Assembly (NCBI GenBank): GCA_026770575.1
Contig: MU657213.1
Span: 110,142 to 174,141, forward strand
Length of the DNA: 64,000 nucleotides
Direction: 5' to 3'
Source of the DNA: Pelagophyceae sp. CCMP2097
Taxonomy: Eukaryota > Sar > Pelagophyceae
The notes beneath the pieces are model-generated. The model worked only from the letters and a program-made list of their open reading frames with translations, ran no database searches and was not told where the DNA came from. Positions 45,056-56,297 of the stretch are shown one piece after another (position 1 is the stretch's first letter; every line of letters starts with the position of its first letter). Both the position numbers and the translations under genes were made by a program.

Positions 45056-46080
45056 AGCGTCCAGCCCGCTGGCGCCGTAAACGCCACCGACGCAGCCGCC
45101 GGGGTCGCCTTCATAATCGCCATGAGCTCGACCGCTGATATCGGCGCCGTCGCCAGATCGAGCGCTTCCCACACCGGCCGCGGCCGCGGCCTGCACCTGT
45201 CCGCCTCAAATAGCAGCGACGCCACCTCCGCGCTCGCGTCCGACGGCAGCAGCCCGAGCGGCAGCTTGCCTTTGGCGTCTGGCGTCGTCGCGGCGTCGCG
45301 GTTCGCGTCGATGAGCGCTGCGACGACCTCGGGAGAGAGGTCGAGTGCCGCGGCCGCGTGAAGCGGCAGCCAGCCGCCAAGGCCGTGCTGGAGGTCGCCG
45401 GGCTTGAAATAACCATCGAGCGCCTCCCCGTCGTGCCGCCGCGTCAGTTTGAAGTTACTGTTTTCCCCGCTAAATACCACCGTCGCGAGCTCGCCTGGTC
45501 GGAGCCCGTTTATCTCGTCCACACTGGGCGCCAGCCGCACGACCGCACCGACGGACAGCGTCCAGCCTGCCGGCGCTGCAAACGCCACCGATGCAGCCGC
45601 CGGCGTCATCTCGAGGCGCGCGCGCACCGCGGCGGCAGGCCCGGGCGCCTCCGTGTCGAGTAAGGTTTGGAGCCTCGCGCTCCAGCGCCTCACATCTTCG
45701 TCGACGATAGCAGCTCGCTCGCACCGGCGACGCCTACAAGGCGCCGTGGCTCGTCGGGGCGGCGCGCGACGGCGAGGACCTTACCGCGACTTCAAGCAGC
45801 GACGACGTTATAGAAATCAGATGAAATTCACTTTTATCAGCTGAGATTCTCAACAAAAAAATTGAACGGAACGTGAGGCATTGTCGGCCTTCCTGGCGAA
45901 CTTTTGTTTCTTCGCGGCCTGACGAGACGGCTTGAACCACGACGCGCAAAGCACCGACGTGGCGAGACGCATGCATCTCGGGAGGGGGGCGCACGTTCGC
46001 CGCCGGCCGATTCGACTCCGCGTCGGACATGTTCCTTGCTTGCTTCCTGTTTTCGGGTTCTGCTACATGACATTAATTTC

Positions 46081-46143
46081 AGGACCCGAAGGGTCCTTGC
46101 CGTTTATTCAACGTCAGTTTACGGCAAGGGCCCTTCGGGTCCT
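46081..46143. repeat. 23-bp inverted repeat hairpin
   Basis: AGGACCCGAAGGGTCCTTGC plus CGT at 46081-46103 pairs with 46121-46143 with one mismatch, leaving a 17-nt loop. Each arm is itself nearly palindromic (GGACCC GAA GGGTCC). A further CTTCGGGTCCT occurs at about 46530. Confidence 0.85.
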
Positions 46144-46171
46144 TTGATTGAAGGATTACTTGGGGCAATTA

Positions 46172-46187
46172 TGTCTGTTTGTCTGTT

Positions 46188-46219
<32 letters not shown>
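46172..46219. repeat. TGTC/TGTT microsatellite
   Basis: A run of about twelve TGTYTGTY tetranucleotide units, plus strand. Confidence 0.9.
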
Positions 46220-46273
46220 CGTCGCCGGGTCCATCCGTGAGGTTCCACCTTTGGGAAGAAAAAAACAGCAACT

Positions 46274-46450
46274 CGGCCGATTTAGCGATTGGTGGTTGAT
46301 GCGATCGCTAAAATTGGGAGTTGAGGTCGAGCAGGAGCCTCATTGGAATCATCATAGAAGAAGTTTTTGGTCACAGGTTCGAATCTGGTCGGCCGCAAAA
46401 AAGAAAAAATAAATAGCTCAATAAGAAATAAAATAATAAAAATAAAGATA
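46274..46450 (+). mobile_element. Possible tRNA-derived SINE or tRNA pseudogene with A-rich tail
   Basis: GGTTCGAATCT at 46376-46386 matches the Pol III B box. It is followed by CTGGTCGGCCGC, like a T-arm plus acceptor end. CGGCCG at 46274-46279 could pair with CGGCCG at 46390-46395. A weak A-box candidate (TAGCGATTGG) lies just after 46281. An A-rich tail runs from 46397 to about 46450. The 122-nt spacing is too long for an intact tRNA. Confidence 0.35.
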
Positions 46451-46620
46451 AGGAGGATTTGAAAGTTCAGCGATTAGTTAAATAATTTCAATTATTTACG
46501 TGGGCATTGCAATGGGATTTGGCTGTATCCTTCGGGTCCTCCGTGTGCCTCCGGCGCGCTCTTGTAATACATGTGGAGAGCTGGTATTACATTATCATTT
46601 ATACACCAGAATAGTAGGAT

Positions 46621-46825
46621 CCTATGCTATTAAAGTTGGGGGCCTGAACCGCCTTGATTTCGGGCACTGCCGACCGCGCCGTCATGCTATGCCATGCTCC
46701 CGTCGCCGTCGCCGTGCGTGCGTGCGCAGTACTGGTTGCCCTGGCTTTGTTCTACAATTGTAGATGGATATTATGCTATTTAAATATTGGGGGGCTTCTG
46801 AACCTACTTTGACTTCGTCACTGCC
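46621..46825. repeat. Imperfect tandem duplication
   Basis: 46621-46671 (CTATGCTATTAAAGTTGGGG ... CACTGCC) and 46772-46825 (TATGCTATTTAAATATTGGG ... CACTGCC) are diverged copies about 150 bp apart. Confidence 0.6.
46752..46763. repeat. Palindromic motif CTACAATTGTAG
   Basis: An exact copy of the 12-bp palindrome also at 35028. Confidence 0.7.
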
Positions 46826-47961
46826 AGGAAGGACCCACTCGGCGTCGGCATGATGTGCCATGCTCTCACCTGATATGCTCACCTTGATATGCCTCGCCGT
46901 TTGGCCGTGCCTTTCAGAGTCACAATTCAACGATGCGCGCACAACACGTTGTTCATTTCTTTTAAATTTCTTTTAAATTAAATGTATTCAAACGCTTCGA
47001 ATTGACTTTATTTACAACTTTTGAAATCTAAAAAAAAAACGAGCGATGATTTTCGACGGATTTTCACCAAACTTTTCCCCAACATTAGGGACCTTCACTT
47101 TTTCTAACCAGTTTCTAACTCGACCAGTTTCTAACTAGGAATTCCTAGAAACTGGNNNNNNNNNNCATCGGCGATAAAGCCAGTCTCAAGTGACGCAAAG
47201 TTGTGGCTCCCAGAGGCCGCCTACGGGGGTGTGCATGGTCGCTATGGGCTTCCCTGTCCCCTGGGGTGTCCGTGAAATGATCAGCCTCGAGAAGGGCGCC
47301 TTGCAAGGGCGTGAACAAGCGCTTCCCCCAATATTTTGGACTTGATAACATCTTAATTTGCCTCCTTACCTTGATTTTGACTTGATTTTGCCTCCTCTTT
47401 CGGAAAGGTTCGGGCCCGGCTGCCTATCGCAGGACCTCACGAATCGAAATTCTGACTATGTGACGGGGCGGGTCCATACGCACGGGGGTGGTAAATGACC
47501 GACCCCGCACGATTGCCGCGATTGGCGCTTCAGACGAGCCAAAACTGACGTTTTTATTTTCAGTTTGAGTGTTTTAAACAGACAATTTTTGTGGGATCGG
47601 GCATCATGGGACTCAGCGCGACGTCCTCTACCACGCTCAACGGGAGCAAAACAGCCCCCGGCGAATGCTGCAATTGGCAGAAAGTCCTTGGGGTTACAAC
47701 CGATCCCCCTTGTACGACCCTTCAAGGGCCTCCAATTCCGCGTCCGCTGTTCCGTCATGATGAAAACGGCAGTCTTGCGGCAGGGCCGGCCCAGACGGGG
47801 GCGAATCATGCCGCGAATGGCTTGCCTCTCAAGCATCGAGAACCCGATTTCCAAGCCCCTGCGACGCGATGATTCGGAACGACGCGCATCTTCATAACAG
47901 GGAGGCAGTAGCTATTCTACGAATCGACCGCCGGTGGCGTCGTTCTTCGCCTCGGCGCGGC

Positions 47962-50226
47962 TCAGGCCTCCTTGGTCTCCTCTCTGTAGGGCGAGGCGTC
48001 GAATTCCGTGCGGTCGTGGGCTTGCTCTGCCCACATGCTCGCGTACTCGCCCTGCAACTGGACCAACTCGGCGTGCGTGCCGCACTCTGCCACGGCGCCG
48101 GCGCCGAGGACCAGGATCTTGGTGCATTTCGCAATGGTGCCCAAACGGTGCGCGATGGAGATGGAAGTCCGCGTCGAAGACAGCTTGAGCAGCGCGGCTT
48201 GGATCTGCGACTCAGTTTTCGAGTCGAGCGCCGAAGTGGCCTCGTCGAGGAGGACCACGGGCGGGTTCTTCATGAACATGCGGGCGATGGCCACGCGCTG
48301 CTTCTCGCCTAGAGACGGCATTGAAAGTGGCAGGGGCAAAAGGCACGACGGCCGACTTAGCAAATGAAGACGGCCAAATATGAGTCCGTCTTTGCCTCTC
48401 TTCTCTCAATCCATCCTCGCTGCGCCAGCCCCGCGTCGGCCGGTCGGCGCACCTCCGGAGAGCTTGAGGCCTCGCTCGCCGACGACGGTGTCCCACTTCA
48501 AGTCGAGGAGTTGAATGAAATCCAAAAGCGCCGCAGCCTTGCAAGCCTCGTGCAAATCAGCCTCCGACGCCCCCGGCCGACCGTAGTTGATGTTGTAGAG
48601 GATCGATTCGTTGAAGAGCACAGTGTCCTGCGGCACGACGCCCAACAGCTTTCTCAGCGATTTTTGCGTCACGGCGCGCACGTCGAGGCCTCCCACGCGC
48701 ACGGCACCCGAATTCACGTCAAAGAAGCGGAAGAGCAGCCGGCCCATCGTCGTCTTGCCCGCGCCCGTGTGGCCGCAGATGCCCAGCGACTCGCCCGCGC
48801 CGAGGGTGAAGGAGACGCCCTTTAAACCCGCCCTCGTCGTCCCCGGGTACGAGAAGAAGACGTCGTCGAATTGTACGGCGAGGCCCTTGTTCCGGTGCAC
48901 CAAGGCGTGGCCCGGGTGCTCGCCCGCGCCGTCGGCGTCGGTGACGAGGGGCTTTTCAGCCAAAAGCTGAGAGAGGTTTCGCAAGTCGACCAAAGCGGTG
49001 ATTAGCGCGTTGTACACCGTGCCCAAGAAATTTAAAGGCGCGAAGAGTTGGATGACCCAGACGTTAACGGCCACGAAGCCGCCGACGGAGACGTCGCCGT
49101 CTCGGACGCCGATGGCGGAGAGGATCAGAGCGCCGCCCAAGCACCCGCACAGGATCACCTGCTGGGCGATGTTCAGAAAGGACAACGAAGCTTGCACCGC
49201 GTTGGAAGACGTCTGATAAGAAGCCACAGACGAGCTGAACCTTTCCGTCTCCAAATCCTCTGCGGTAAAGTATTTCACGGTTTCAAAATTCACCAAAGAG
49301 TCCGTGAGGCGATCGTGCCATTTATTGTCCGAATCGTTCATCGCGGACCGGAAGCGCTTGCGCCAGAGAGTGAGCTTGACGGTGAGGACGGCGTAGAAGA
49401 CGACGGAGCAAAAGACTAATAAAGCCAAGGACCAAAGCTTAAAATGGACGTAGAAGAGAGCACAGACGGCCAGCGCTTCCGCGAACGAGGGCCCAATATA
49501 TAAAACGCCGTACTTCATGAAAGTGTCGCACCCGGCGATGCCTCTGTCGGTGACGCGCACCACTTCTCCCATCTTCTTCGACAGAGCCCATTGCAGCGAC
49601 AAGCCGTGCAGATGCCGGAACGTGTCCGAGGCGAGATCGATAAAGGCGTACTTTTGCACTCTCAGGTAAGCTAAAGCTTGGCCCTCCTTTAGGACCTTGG
49701 ATAATAAAGACAGGACGGCGTACATGGTCGCATTCAAGACAGTTTTGCGAACTGAACCCCCAGACGCCACAGAGTTCGCCGCCGTCGAGAGAAACAAAGG
49801 CGCGACGACGTTGCAGACCTTGGACGCGGAGACAAAGGCCATGGTGGAGATGACTGCGACTTTCCCTCGCCCCGACGACGGCCAAAAATAAGGCTTCAGC
49901 AGCCATAAAATGTCCCCAAGTTTCAGACCCGCCTTGCCCTGCGCCGAGTCCTCGTCGAGCTTGACGTACGCGGCCTCCTCGTCGTCGCCGACCTTTGCGG
50001 CGTTGCGGGCTGCGCGCAAGGCGACCCCAAAGGCGCTGAAGCCCGCAGCACATGCTACCACGGCAAGCGCCGTCGCCAGCGTCGCGGGCCACGTGCCGTG
50101 TAAAGACGCCGTGCCCGAAGATGCGACGATTCCGACCTTTGCCGCGAGGGAAGATGCGCTGATGAGGAAGCACGCGGCCTAGTCCGCCAAGGTTCACAAA
50201 CCGCAAACACTTTTCACGACAAGCAT
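47962..50226 (-). CDS. ATM1/ABCB6-type half ABC transporter
   Basis: One membrane domain and one ATPase domain. The membrane part has several helices and the family run HDRLTDSLVNFETVKYFTAE. The ATPase has Walker A GHTGAGKTT, Q-loop VVPQDTVLFNESILYNINYG, signature LSGG at an exon end joined to GEKQRVAIARMF, Walker B VVLLDEATSALDS and switch His IAHRLGTI. The stop is at 47962. This subfamily exports glutathione-linked iron-sulfur precursors from mitochondria or transports heavy-metal conjugates at vacuoles. The open frame is clear from about 50160. The true start is not settled; 50226 would need a 30-nt intron. Confidence 0.88.
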
Positions 50227-50326
50227 TTTCCGCGCACCGCTAAGCGGAGGCGGCAGAGGAGGGAGCCGCGGCCGCCGCGCGCAATTTCGAACCTGGGCGT
50301 TTGAAATCGGAATCGATACAAAGTCT

Positions 50327-50588
50327 TCACCATACGTCTCTATCGCACCCAAGCAGTGCGAGGCCGACGGCGCAGGCGAAGGCGTCGTCCAAGCTTGAGC
50401 CAAAGATGTACTTCTCGTGCGCGACGCGCATGCCTGCGCGCTTTGCGTCGCCCGCAAGGACGATATTTCCACCGGCCGACGCAACAAGCCTCTCGAGAAA
50501 ACGCACCGATGACTCCAGCGACGCCGGCGGCGGCGACGACGGCCGTCGCGGCCGTCAGGCCCGCGGGCACGGGCGTCCGCGGCAGCAT
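50327..50588 (-). CDS. Small unrecognised protein
   Basis: The 3' part reads FLERLVASAGGNIVLAGDAK, RAGMRVAHEKYIFGSSLDDA and FACAVGLALLGCDRDVW, then stops at 50327. It looks like a compact conserved domain. A possible start at 50588 (MLPRTPVPAGLTAATAV) is in another frame, so a small intron or a different first exon is needed. No family is recognised. Confidence 0.4.
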
Positions 50589-50794
50589 GGCGGGGCGTCC
50601 GTCGGAACGCGCGACGTACGTGACTGCGGTGGTCCTTTGGCGATAGTACGATGCGTGCGGAACCTTGCGTTATCTCGGAACGTGCGGCACCTTTGCGGAC
50701 ATCGGTCGCGGCGCGCACGAACCTGCGCCCTCGCTCGCCGACCAAGGTCGCGCACGGCAGCCGGCTCGGAGCGACCCCGCACCGGTCTTTAGAT

Positions 50795-51772
50795 ATGCAC
50801 GGCCTCGTCTTCTTGCTGGGCTTGCCTTGCGCTTTCGGCCTGGCGCTGCCGCCCGCCAGCACGTCAGAACTGGTCAACGCGGCGGCGCGGTCTATCCGAA
50901 GCGCGATGCAGAGTGGGCTGAACCGGCAGAGCATCGAACTGTTCATTCCGTTGGAGCCGACCGTCAAGCCAGAAGACCTCGACCCGTGAGCAGCGCGTGG
51001 TTGGGTTGGGTACAATCCTTCCAAGACCTTCTCGTTTGACGGAGGGTCCGTCGCGCCTTGCTCCGTCGACTCGCGTTTCAGGTGGCCCGGCGGCCTGCGT
51101 CAAATGTCCCAGACGGCGGTCCCCATTGCGCGCGCTATACTGAAGCAGGTCGTGCCCGGCTGCGAAATCGTAGAGGCGGCCGTCTCCGCCGACGACGCCG
51201 TCACGCAGCTGCAGGCCCAGGCCGCCGCCGCTGCCGACGACGCCGTCGTAGTCGTCTTCGCGTCGCCGGACCACCTCGACGCGCTCCGGGCCATCGACGC
51301 TGCCGCGGGTGAACGTTTAGTCGTCCTCTTCAACGCGCAGTTCGACTCGCAGGCAGATTTGGGCTTCTTCAAGCGCAACGACGCTCGAAATGCCGAGCTC
51401 TGGGGCCCATCAAAGTCGTTGAAGCAAGGCCGGTTCCCGCTGACATACTGCGCCCAGCAGCTCTCCGTGCGATCAGAAGATGTCCGACTCTGCTATGACC
51501 ACGGCGCCGGCTGGCGCGCGTTCGTCGTCGAGGACAACGTGCGTCTGCCGCAGTTTTAGCCCGGGCATGGACCCCCACCTCTGTAGGTATTTGACGGCCA
51601 GTCGCTCGTCGCCGACGGTGTCTCGGCGCCGCTGCACGAAGGCACGCTGGACGCGCGGCCGGACTACAAGGAGCTTGAACGCCTCGTCATCGCCAAACTG
51701 CCGAGCCCGGTGTACATGAGACGCCTCAAGGACGCTACGAACCTCGGTCCGCGGTTCAACCGTAAGGAATGA
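50795..51772 (+). CDS. DUF1995 family protein, probably plastid-targeted
   Basis: The signal peptide MHGLVFLLGLPCAFGLALPP has an AF-type cleavage context found in complex plastids. Exon 1 ends EDLDP and joins in phase 2 to WPGGLRQM, the DUF1995 signature. The domain continues PIARAILKQVVPG, VVVFASPDHLDAL, LVVLFNAQFDS and FPLTYCAQQLSV. The last exon begins VFDGQSLVADG and ends at 51772. Plant members (LPA3-like) help photosystem II assembly; the same role is possible. Introns are about 50986-51078 and 51538-51586. Confidence 0.75.
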
Positions 51773-52099
51773 TCGGTGGCGTGAGCGCGGCCCAGAGGTG
51801 ACCAGCGAGCGCTTTGGCTGGGAGGAGCGCCTCGGGGTCTTCGGCGCGAGAGGACCACCTCCTCTCGCACCACCTTCGCTCCCGCTGAAATCCGGCCTGC
51901 TGCCTGGAACGCGTCGCTTGCCCAGACTCTGATCTATGCGGGACTGGGTCCGACGCCGCGGGCCCGCGGCGCGCAGCGACGGCGGCGTAAAAATCATCGC
52001 CAAAGGTTAGCGATAATAGAAGCGGCAAGAACTTGCCTCCGGCGACCCCGCTTCGCAGCGGCCGACCCCCCCGAGCGTTGGCGGCGACTGGCGAGCCTC
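51773..52099. other. Spacer
   Basis: 327 bp between two plus-strand genes. No gene or motif is seen. Confidence 0.3.
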
Positions 52100-52872
52100 A
52101 TGGAGTTTGCGGCGTCGCCCGAGGCGTCACCGGAAGATGCTTGGCTGGCTTGGCTGGGTACCAAGCTCGACGCCTTGGAGCTGGAGCGCGACGTCTACAC
52201 GGAGTACGTCACAGGCATCATGGCCGACGATGCCGACGCCGTCGACTCGGCCGCGCAGCAGGCGGCGGAGATGATCGATGGCGCCGCTGAAAGCGACGTC
52301 GACACCGCCGCGCTAGAGGCCGACCTCGTCAACCAATGGCGCTTGCGCCTTTCCGCCGAGGCCGCGCTGCGCAACGCCGGCGCCGCTGCGCGCGACGAAG
52401 CGCGTAGCGAGGCGGCTTTGAAGGCGGAAAAGGCCGCCGTTGCAGCCGCCGCGGAGGCCAAGGCGGCGGCCAAGGACAAGCCCGCGACGGACGTCAACAA
52501 CTCGTGGATCGCCAAGCAGTACGGCGCCGAGGTCGAGGAGGACGAGGGCGGCGGCGATCTGGCGGACGGGGTTTCTTCGAATAAAGCCGGCGCCGTGGCG
52601 TTCATGCAGCAAAAAAAGGAAGGTCTGAAGCAAGCCCACCTGAAGAACCAAGTCGTCGTCAAGGCCTCGCAGACGCGACAGTGCGTTTTGGAGAACCGGA
52701 GGCGCGGGGCCGTCCCGAGCCGCGGCTGCGGCCCCGCGCCCGTTGCGGCCTGAGACGCCGCCGCCCGCCATCGGGCGCGCCTTTGCGCCACGGCTCCCGG
52801 TGTAGGAAGGAGCTCAAGGCTGCCGCCGAAGCGCGCAAGAGTGTCAAACAGGAGCGGAAACCTCGCGGGTAA
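52100..52872 (+). CDS. CCDC43-like protein
   Basis: The N-terminal region WLAWLGTKLDALELERDVYT leads into EYVTGIM, close to the family run WL..KL..L.LD.EVYG.YV.GIL. It is followed by acidic and coiled-coil segments (AALKAEKAAVAAAAEAKAAA). An intron (about 52679-52805) joins in phase to KELKAAAEARKSVKQERKPR, a basic tail. Molecular function is not established in any organism that I know. Confidence 0.65.
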
Positions 52873-53533
52873 AACTAAAGCAAATGCCTCCGGCAACCGA
52901 AGGATCCGTCCTACGGAGTCGACACGGCGGGGGTCGGAGGGTGCAGCCAGCGCCGCGGTGCTCGCGCGCCGTCTTTGCGAGACCGCTCTCATTTTCGGGC
53001 GGAGCGGGGACAGTCAACTTCGTCCAGAAGCGCGCGGGAGTGGTGAGTCACTGGTGACGTCGGTACGGCCACGGCCAGGGCGCCCACTCCGCCGCGGCGA
53101 GGCTCCCCGCGGCCACCCGCGGGCCTGGGCCGCGGCTCGAGAGCACCGACCGCCGTCGCACGGGCTAGGACGGCGCTGACCGAGAAGGGTCCTTGGACCG
53201 ATGCCAAGAGACACCCCGGGACGCAATCTTTTCATGATCAGCCCACGCTCTCTTCAGGGAAGAGCACCGGCCGTTGAACCGCGCCTCGGGCCCTCGAGCC
53301 CGGCGGCGCCGCGACGGAGAAGCACGTGTGCGCGGTTCTGACTTGAAGGTTCAGAGTCCGAAACTTTCCGAGAAACGGTCCGAAAAAGAGCCACCCTCAC
53401 CAGGACCTGTGCGACCCGCGGCGCGGATCTTCGCAGACGCACTTTTGACCTTTGCCGATTTGCGCCCGGCCCGCGGCCTTATCCGGGTGCTGTTCCGGAC
53501 TCGGCACTCGAACAAGGCGCGTGCGTCGTTTTG
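52873..53533. other. Spacer
   Basis: 661 bp. Open frames exist on both strands but none has a motif. It should contain the promoter of the polycystin gene. Confidence 0.3.
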
Positions 53534-55954
53534 ATGGCGTCTCTCGTCGCTTTGAAACTTTTAGCGGCCCCAAAGTCGGGCGGCGCGGACGCGCGGAGCT
53601 GCGACGACGTCGCCCGGGACGCCGCCGCACACGGCTGCGCTGACGACGTCGTTTCGGCGCTGAAACGCGACGGCGTCGACGGCGAGATGCTCTCTGCGTT
53701 TGGCGCATCGGTTGTAATCGACGACCTCGGCGTTTCCATGACGGCGAACCGGCGCCGCGGCGTGATGCTCGCGCTTTCGGGAAACGCTTCGAAAGGAGGC
53801 TCGGGGCCGACAAAAGGAGGTGAGGAGAGAGCTCGAAAGGGGTTTTTGGATTTCCTCCGCGTCTCCGTCTTCCTCGGCGGCTTCCTCGTCATGATGGCGC
53901 TGCACCAGTCCATCACGGAGGTCTACGAGCTCGAGCACGCCGTAAGATTCGAGTTGACGGAAGTGTCGTTTGGTAAAGGCAAGGTCTTTGCCGACATCGC
54001 CGACACGCCCATGTTCTGGGACTGGTTCCACGGCGCTTTTGCGGCCGTCATGTTCCGCCAAGTAGACGAATTCAACAAGACGACCCCCCACAGCGAGTGG
54101 GGCTACCTCGCGACTTACAACCGCCTCATCGGCGGCGTCCGTCTGGTGCAGACGCGCTCCGAGGCGCGCAAATGCGGCTCCAAGCTCCTCGGCGACTTTT
54201 ACGGCGTCGGATGCTTCCCCGTCGACACCGTCGACACGAGGTCCTTTGGCCTCGAGGCCTGCAACGCCACGCGAAGCGGCAACGCCACGCGCGGCGGCCG
54301 ATTCCTCGCCGTCGACGGGGGCGAATCTTTTGCGGGCGAGCGCTGCTTCGACGCCGAGGACTACGACGCCGTCGACTATTACCACAATGAAGGCTTTTCC
54401 GTGGACGGAAGCGAAACTTTCGAATTTTGGCTCGACGCACTGGAGCCACGCTCGAGAATCGAGCAACGCATCCGCTACCTCGAGGACCGGCACTGGATCG
54501 ACAAGCAGACGAAGACCGTCCGAATCGAACTTCTCATCTACAACGGCCAGTTGGAGCCGCTCCTCTGCGAGGTACGCAGGAGACTCGGCGCGCCTCTCCC
54601 ATCGACTCTGTCTGCCTCTCCCATCGACTCCGCGCGCCTCTCCCAGCACCCTTTAGGTCATTTTGAGCTTTGACTTCCACCGCACGGGCTTCGTCGTGCC
54701 GTCGCATTTTATCGAGACGGTTCCGGTTTTCCCTTATTTGCTCGGCTTTTGGTTCAAGGTCTGCCTCGAAGTCGTCTACGTCTGCATCATCACCTCCATC
54801 CTCCACGAAGAAATTTGCGAGGTCTTGCAGCGCCTGCGCCAGGACAAAGCCGCGGGCCTGCGCGGCGCTCTGCTCCACCACTTGGCTACGGGCGACGGCG
54901 CGCTCGGCAACTGGGTCTCCATGCTCAATGCCCTTTTCGGCGTCTTGCTCATCTGCTTCTGGGTCCCGCTCGTCTACGATCTCCATGCTGTTACAAACGC
55001 GCTGGCCTCGCTGGAAAGGCCGGCGGGTCTGGCGAATTACGTCGATGACGACATGGACCACTGGTCCATTTTTCACCGAGACGTGACTGCCATCGAGGCT
55101 CAAGTCGCGCGGAGCGTCCGCGACATGCGGCAAATCCGCTTCGTCGGGGCCGCAAACGTCTTCCTTGTCTTGCTGCGCTTTTTAAGGTCCTGGACAAACA
55201 TCCCGGCGCTCCGCGTCATCGCAGTGACGCTCTTCGCGACCGTCCGCAAACTGGCAAGCGTCGGCATCATCATTATCTGCCTCATCGTCGTCTTCGCCGG
55301 CGCGGGCATGCTCATGTTCGGCCAGGTACGAGCCAGGGGGGTGCAGCGCGCCGACGCCGCACCAGCGTGTCGATGTTGATCCATCTTCCCATGTTGATCC
55401 ATCTTCGGTTTAGGTCCTCCAAGAGTTCCACACGTTCAAGGAGGCCGCCGTGACGACGATCCTCATCTTCTTCACCGCGGACGTGACCGTCTACCAGAAG
55501 CAAAGAGAGGTCGACGAACTCTCCGCCGCGCTGTGGAACTTCCTCGTCTTCGCAATCCTCTTCTTCGTCATGGTTCGTATCCGTATTCGCCCACCCAAAG
55601 CCGGATATTGGGCTGTAGGTGAACATGGTCCTCGCTATCATCGTAGAGGCTTACGAGGAGGCTTCGAAATCGTGCAGCGAAGCCGTCCCGCTCTACCAGA
55701 CCGCCTGGGAATCGGCAGCCTTCCTCTGCCACAAACTCGCCGATTGGCGGCCCGGCAGGATCCACCCCTCGCCCGCGGGAAACGCCGACGCCGCAGTCGA
55801 CCCGGCAGACGAAAAAGCCACGCCGTGGGACTCGACCTACCCGGGGCCAACTCAAAGACCTGTCGCCTCGCAACTGCCCGCGCTGTCGACACGCGCGTGG
55901 CGACGGTCCGAGGCGAAGGAGGAGGACCGGGCGGGCCTCGACGGCTTGACATAG
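53534..55954 (+). CDS. Polycystin (PKD2-like) cation channel with N-terminal SAM-like domain
   Basis: Residues 20-80 (CDDVARDAAAHGCADDVVSA, DGVDGEMLSAFGASVVIDDL and GVSMTANRRRGVMLAL) follow the SAM-domain pattern. A first helix (VFLGGFLVMMALHQSI) leads to the extracellular polycystin domain with paired Cys and WGYLATYNRLIGGVRLVQTR, the family loop. After an intron (54570-54657) come the remaining helices: FWFKVCLEVVYVCIITSIL, FRSWTNIPAL-like LRSWTNIPALRVIAVTL and IIIICLIVVFAGAGMLMFGQ. The pore region TFKEAAVTTILIFFTAD and the last helix joined to NMVLAIIVEAYEEA complete it. Likely a cilium or plasma-membrane Ca2+-permeable channel. Introns hold short tandem repeats. Confidence 0.85.
54597..54655. 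repeat. Three-copy repeat in a polycystin intron
   Basis: Units of the form CGCCTCTCCCATCGACTC occur at 54592, 54612 and 54635 with small differences, filling most of the intron. Confidence 0.7.
55374..55411. repeat. Two-copy repeat in a polycystin intron
   Basis: TGTTGATCCATCTTCCCA is followed by TGTTGATCCATCTTCGG just before the acceptor. Confidence 0.8.
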
Positions 55955-56297
55955 CCCCCGGGGAGCCAGAGTAATACAGTGACAGATCCCGAGCACCCCC
56001 CGCAGCTCAGGACGAGGCACCGGCCGCGGCGGACCGCGCCGCCGCCGTGCAGGCCGCGCTCCGCGAGACGGCCCGTGGACCGCCTCGGATCTTGCCGGAA
56101 AGGGCCCCCGGCGTTGGCTTGCGTGGCGAGAGTTTGTTTATGGGCCTCATCTTACCCCGACGAGTTCGTAGTCGGCGGCGCCTATGCGCCGCGCGCGCGC
56201 GTCGAACACGGCGGCGGCGGCGAGGCCGAGGAGCGTCAGCGGCGCGACTATAAACCTAGATACAGTAAATGACGGCACTCTTCGGAAACGCCCGTCG
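55955..56297. other. Spacer between convergent genes
   Basis: 343 bp between the polycystin stop (plus) and the membrane-protein stop (minus). Nothing is recognised. Confidence 0.3.

Larger units (their letters stand above)
42089..45700 (-). pseudogene. Ankyrin-like repeat / protein kinase gene with several frameshifts
   Basis: From the 5' end there are two tandem modules, each LRPGELATV ... FKLTRR (SH3-like) followed by an ankyrin-like GWLPLHAAAAL ... VVAALIDANRDAA unit. A further ankyrin unit (LPVHLVVAASRNITVIRQVF) follows, then a kinase domain: VVLKFMLD, VIVMEAGDRSLHEIF, GFVHGDIKMRNVVRL (catalytic loop HGD), LRLIDLDCA and VDVWALGALIFHL. A conserved C-terminal domain ends YELWLCCGVCYVPQPG. 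Frame changes with no plausible intron occur at about 44640, 44150-44160, 43545 and 42955. Hence the gene seems decayed, or the assembly has errors. The 5' end is not settled. Confidence 0.7.
45840..47955. other. AT-rich repeat island without a convincing gene
   Basis: Base composition drops sharply from the GC-rich surroundings, especially 46260-47150. It holds a hairpin, a microsatellite, a tRNA-like unit with A-rich tail, an imperfect duplication, a palindrome and a 10-base N gap at 47156-47165. Open frames in 47160-47880 show no family motif. It is probably a decayed mobile-element or intergenic island. Confidence 0.6.

Noticed and set aside
47160..47880. Possible coding frames or organelle/rRNA fragment next to the 10-base N gap
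   Set aside because: No frame carries a recognisable domain and I could not match the sequence to a known rRNA or tRNA by eye.
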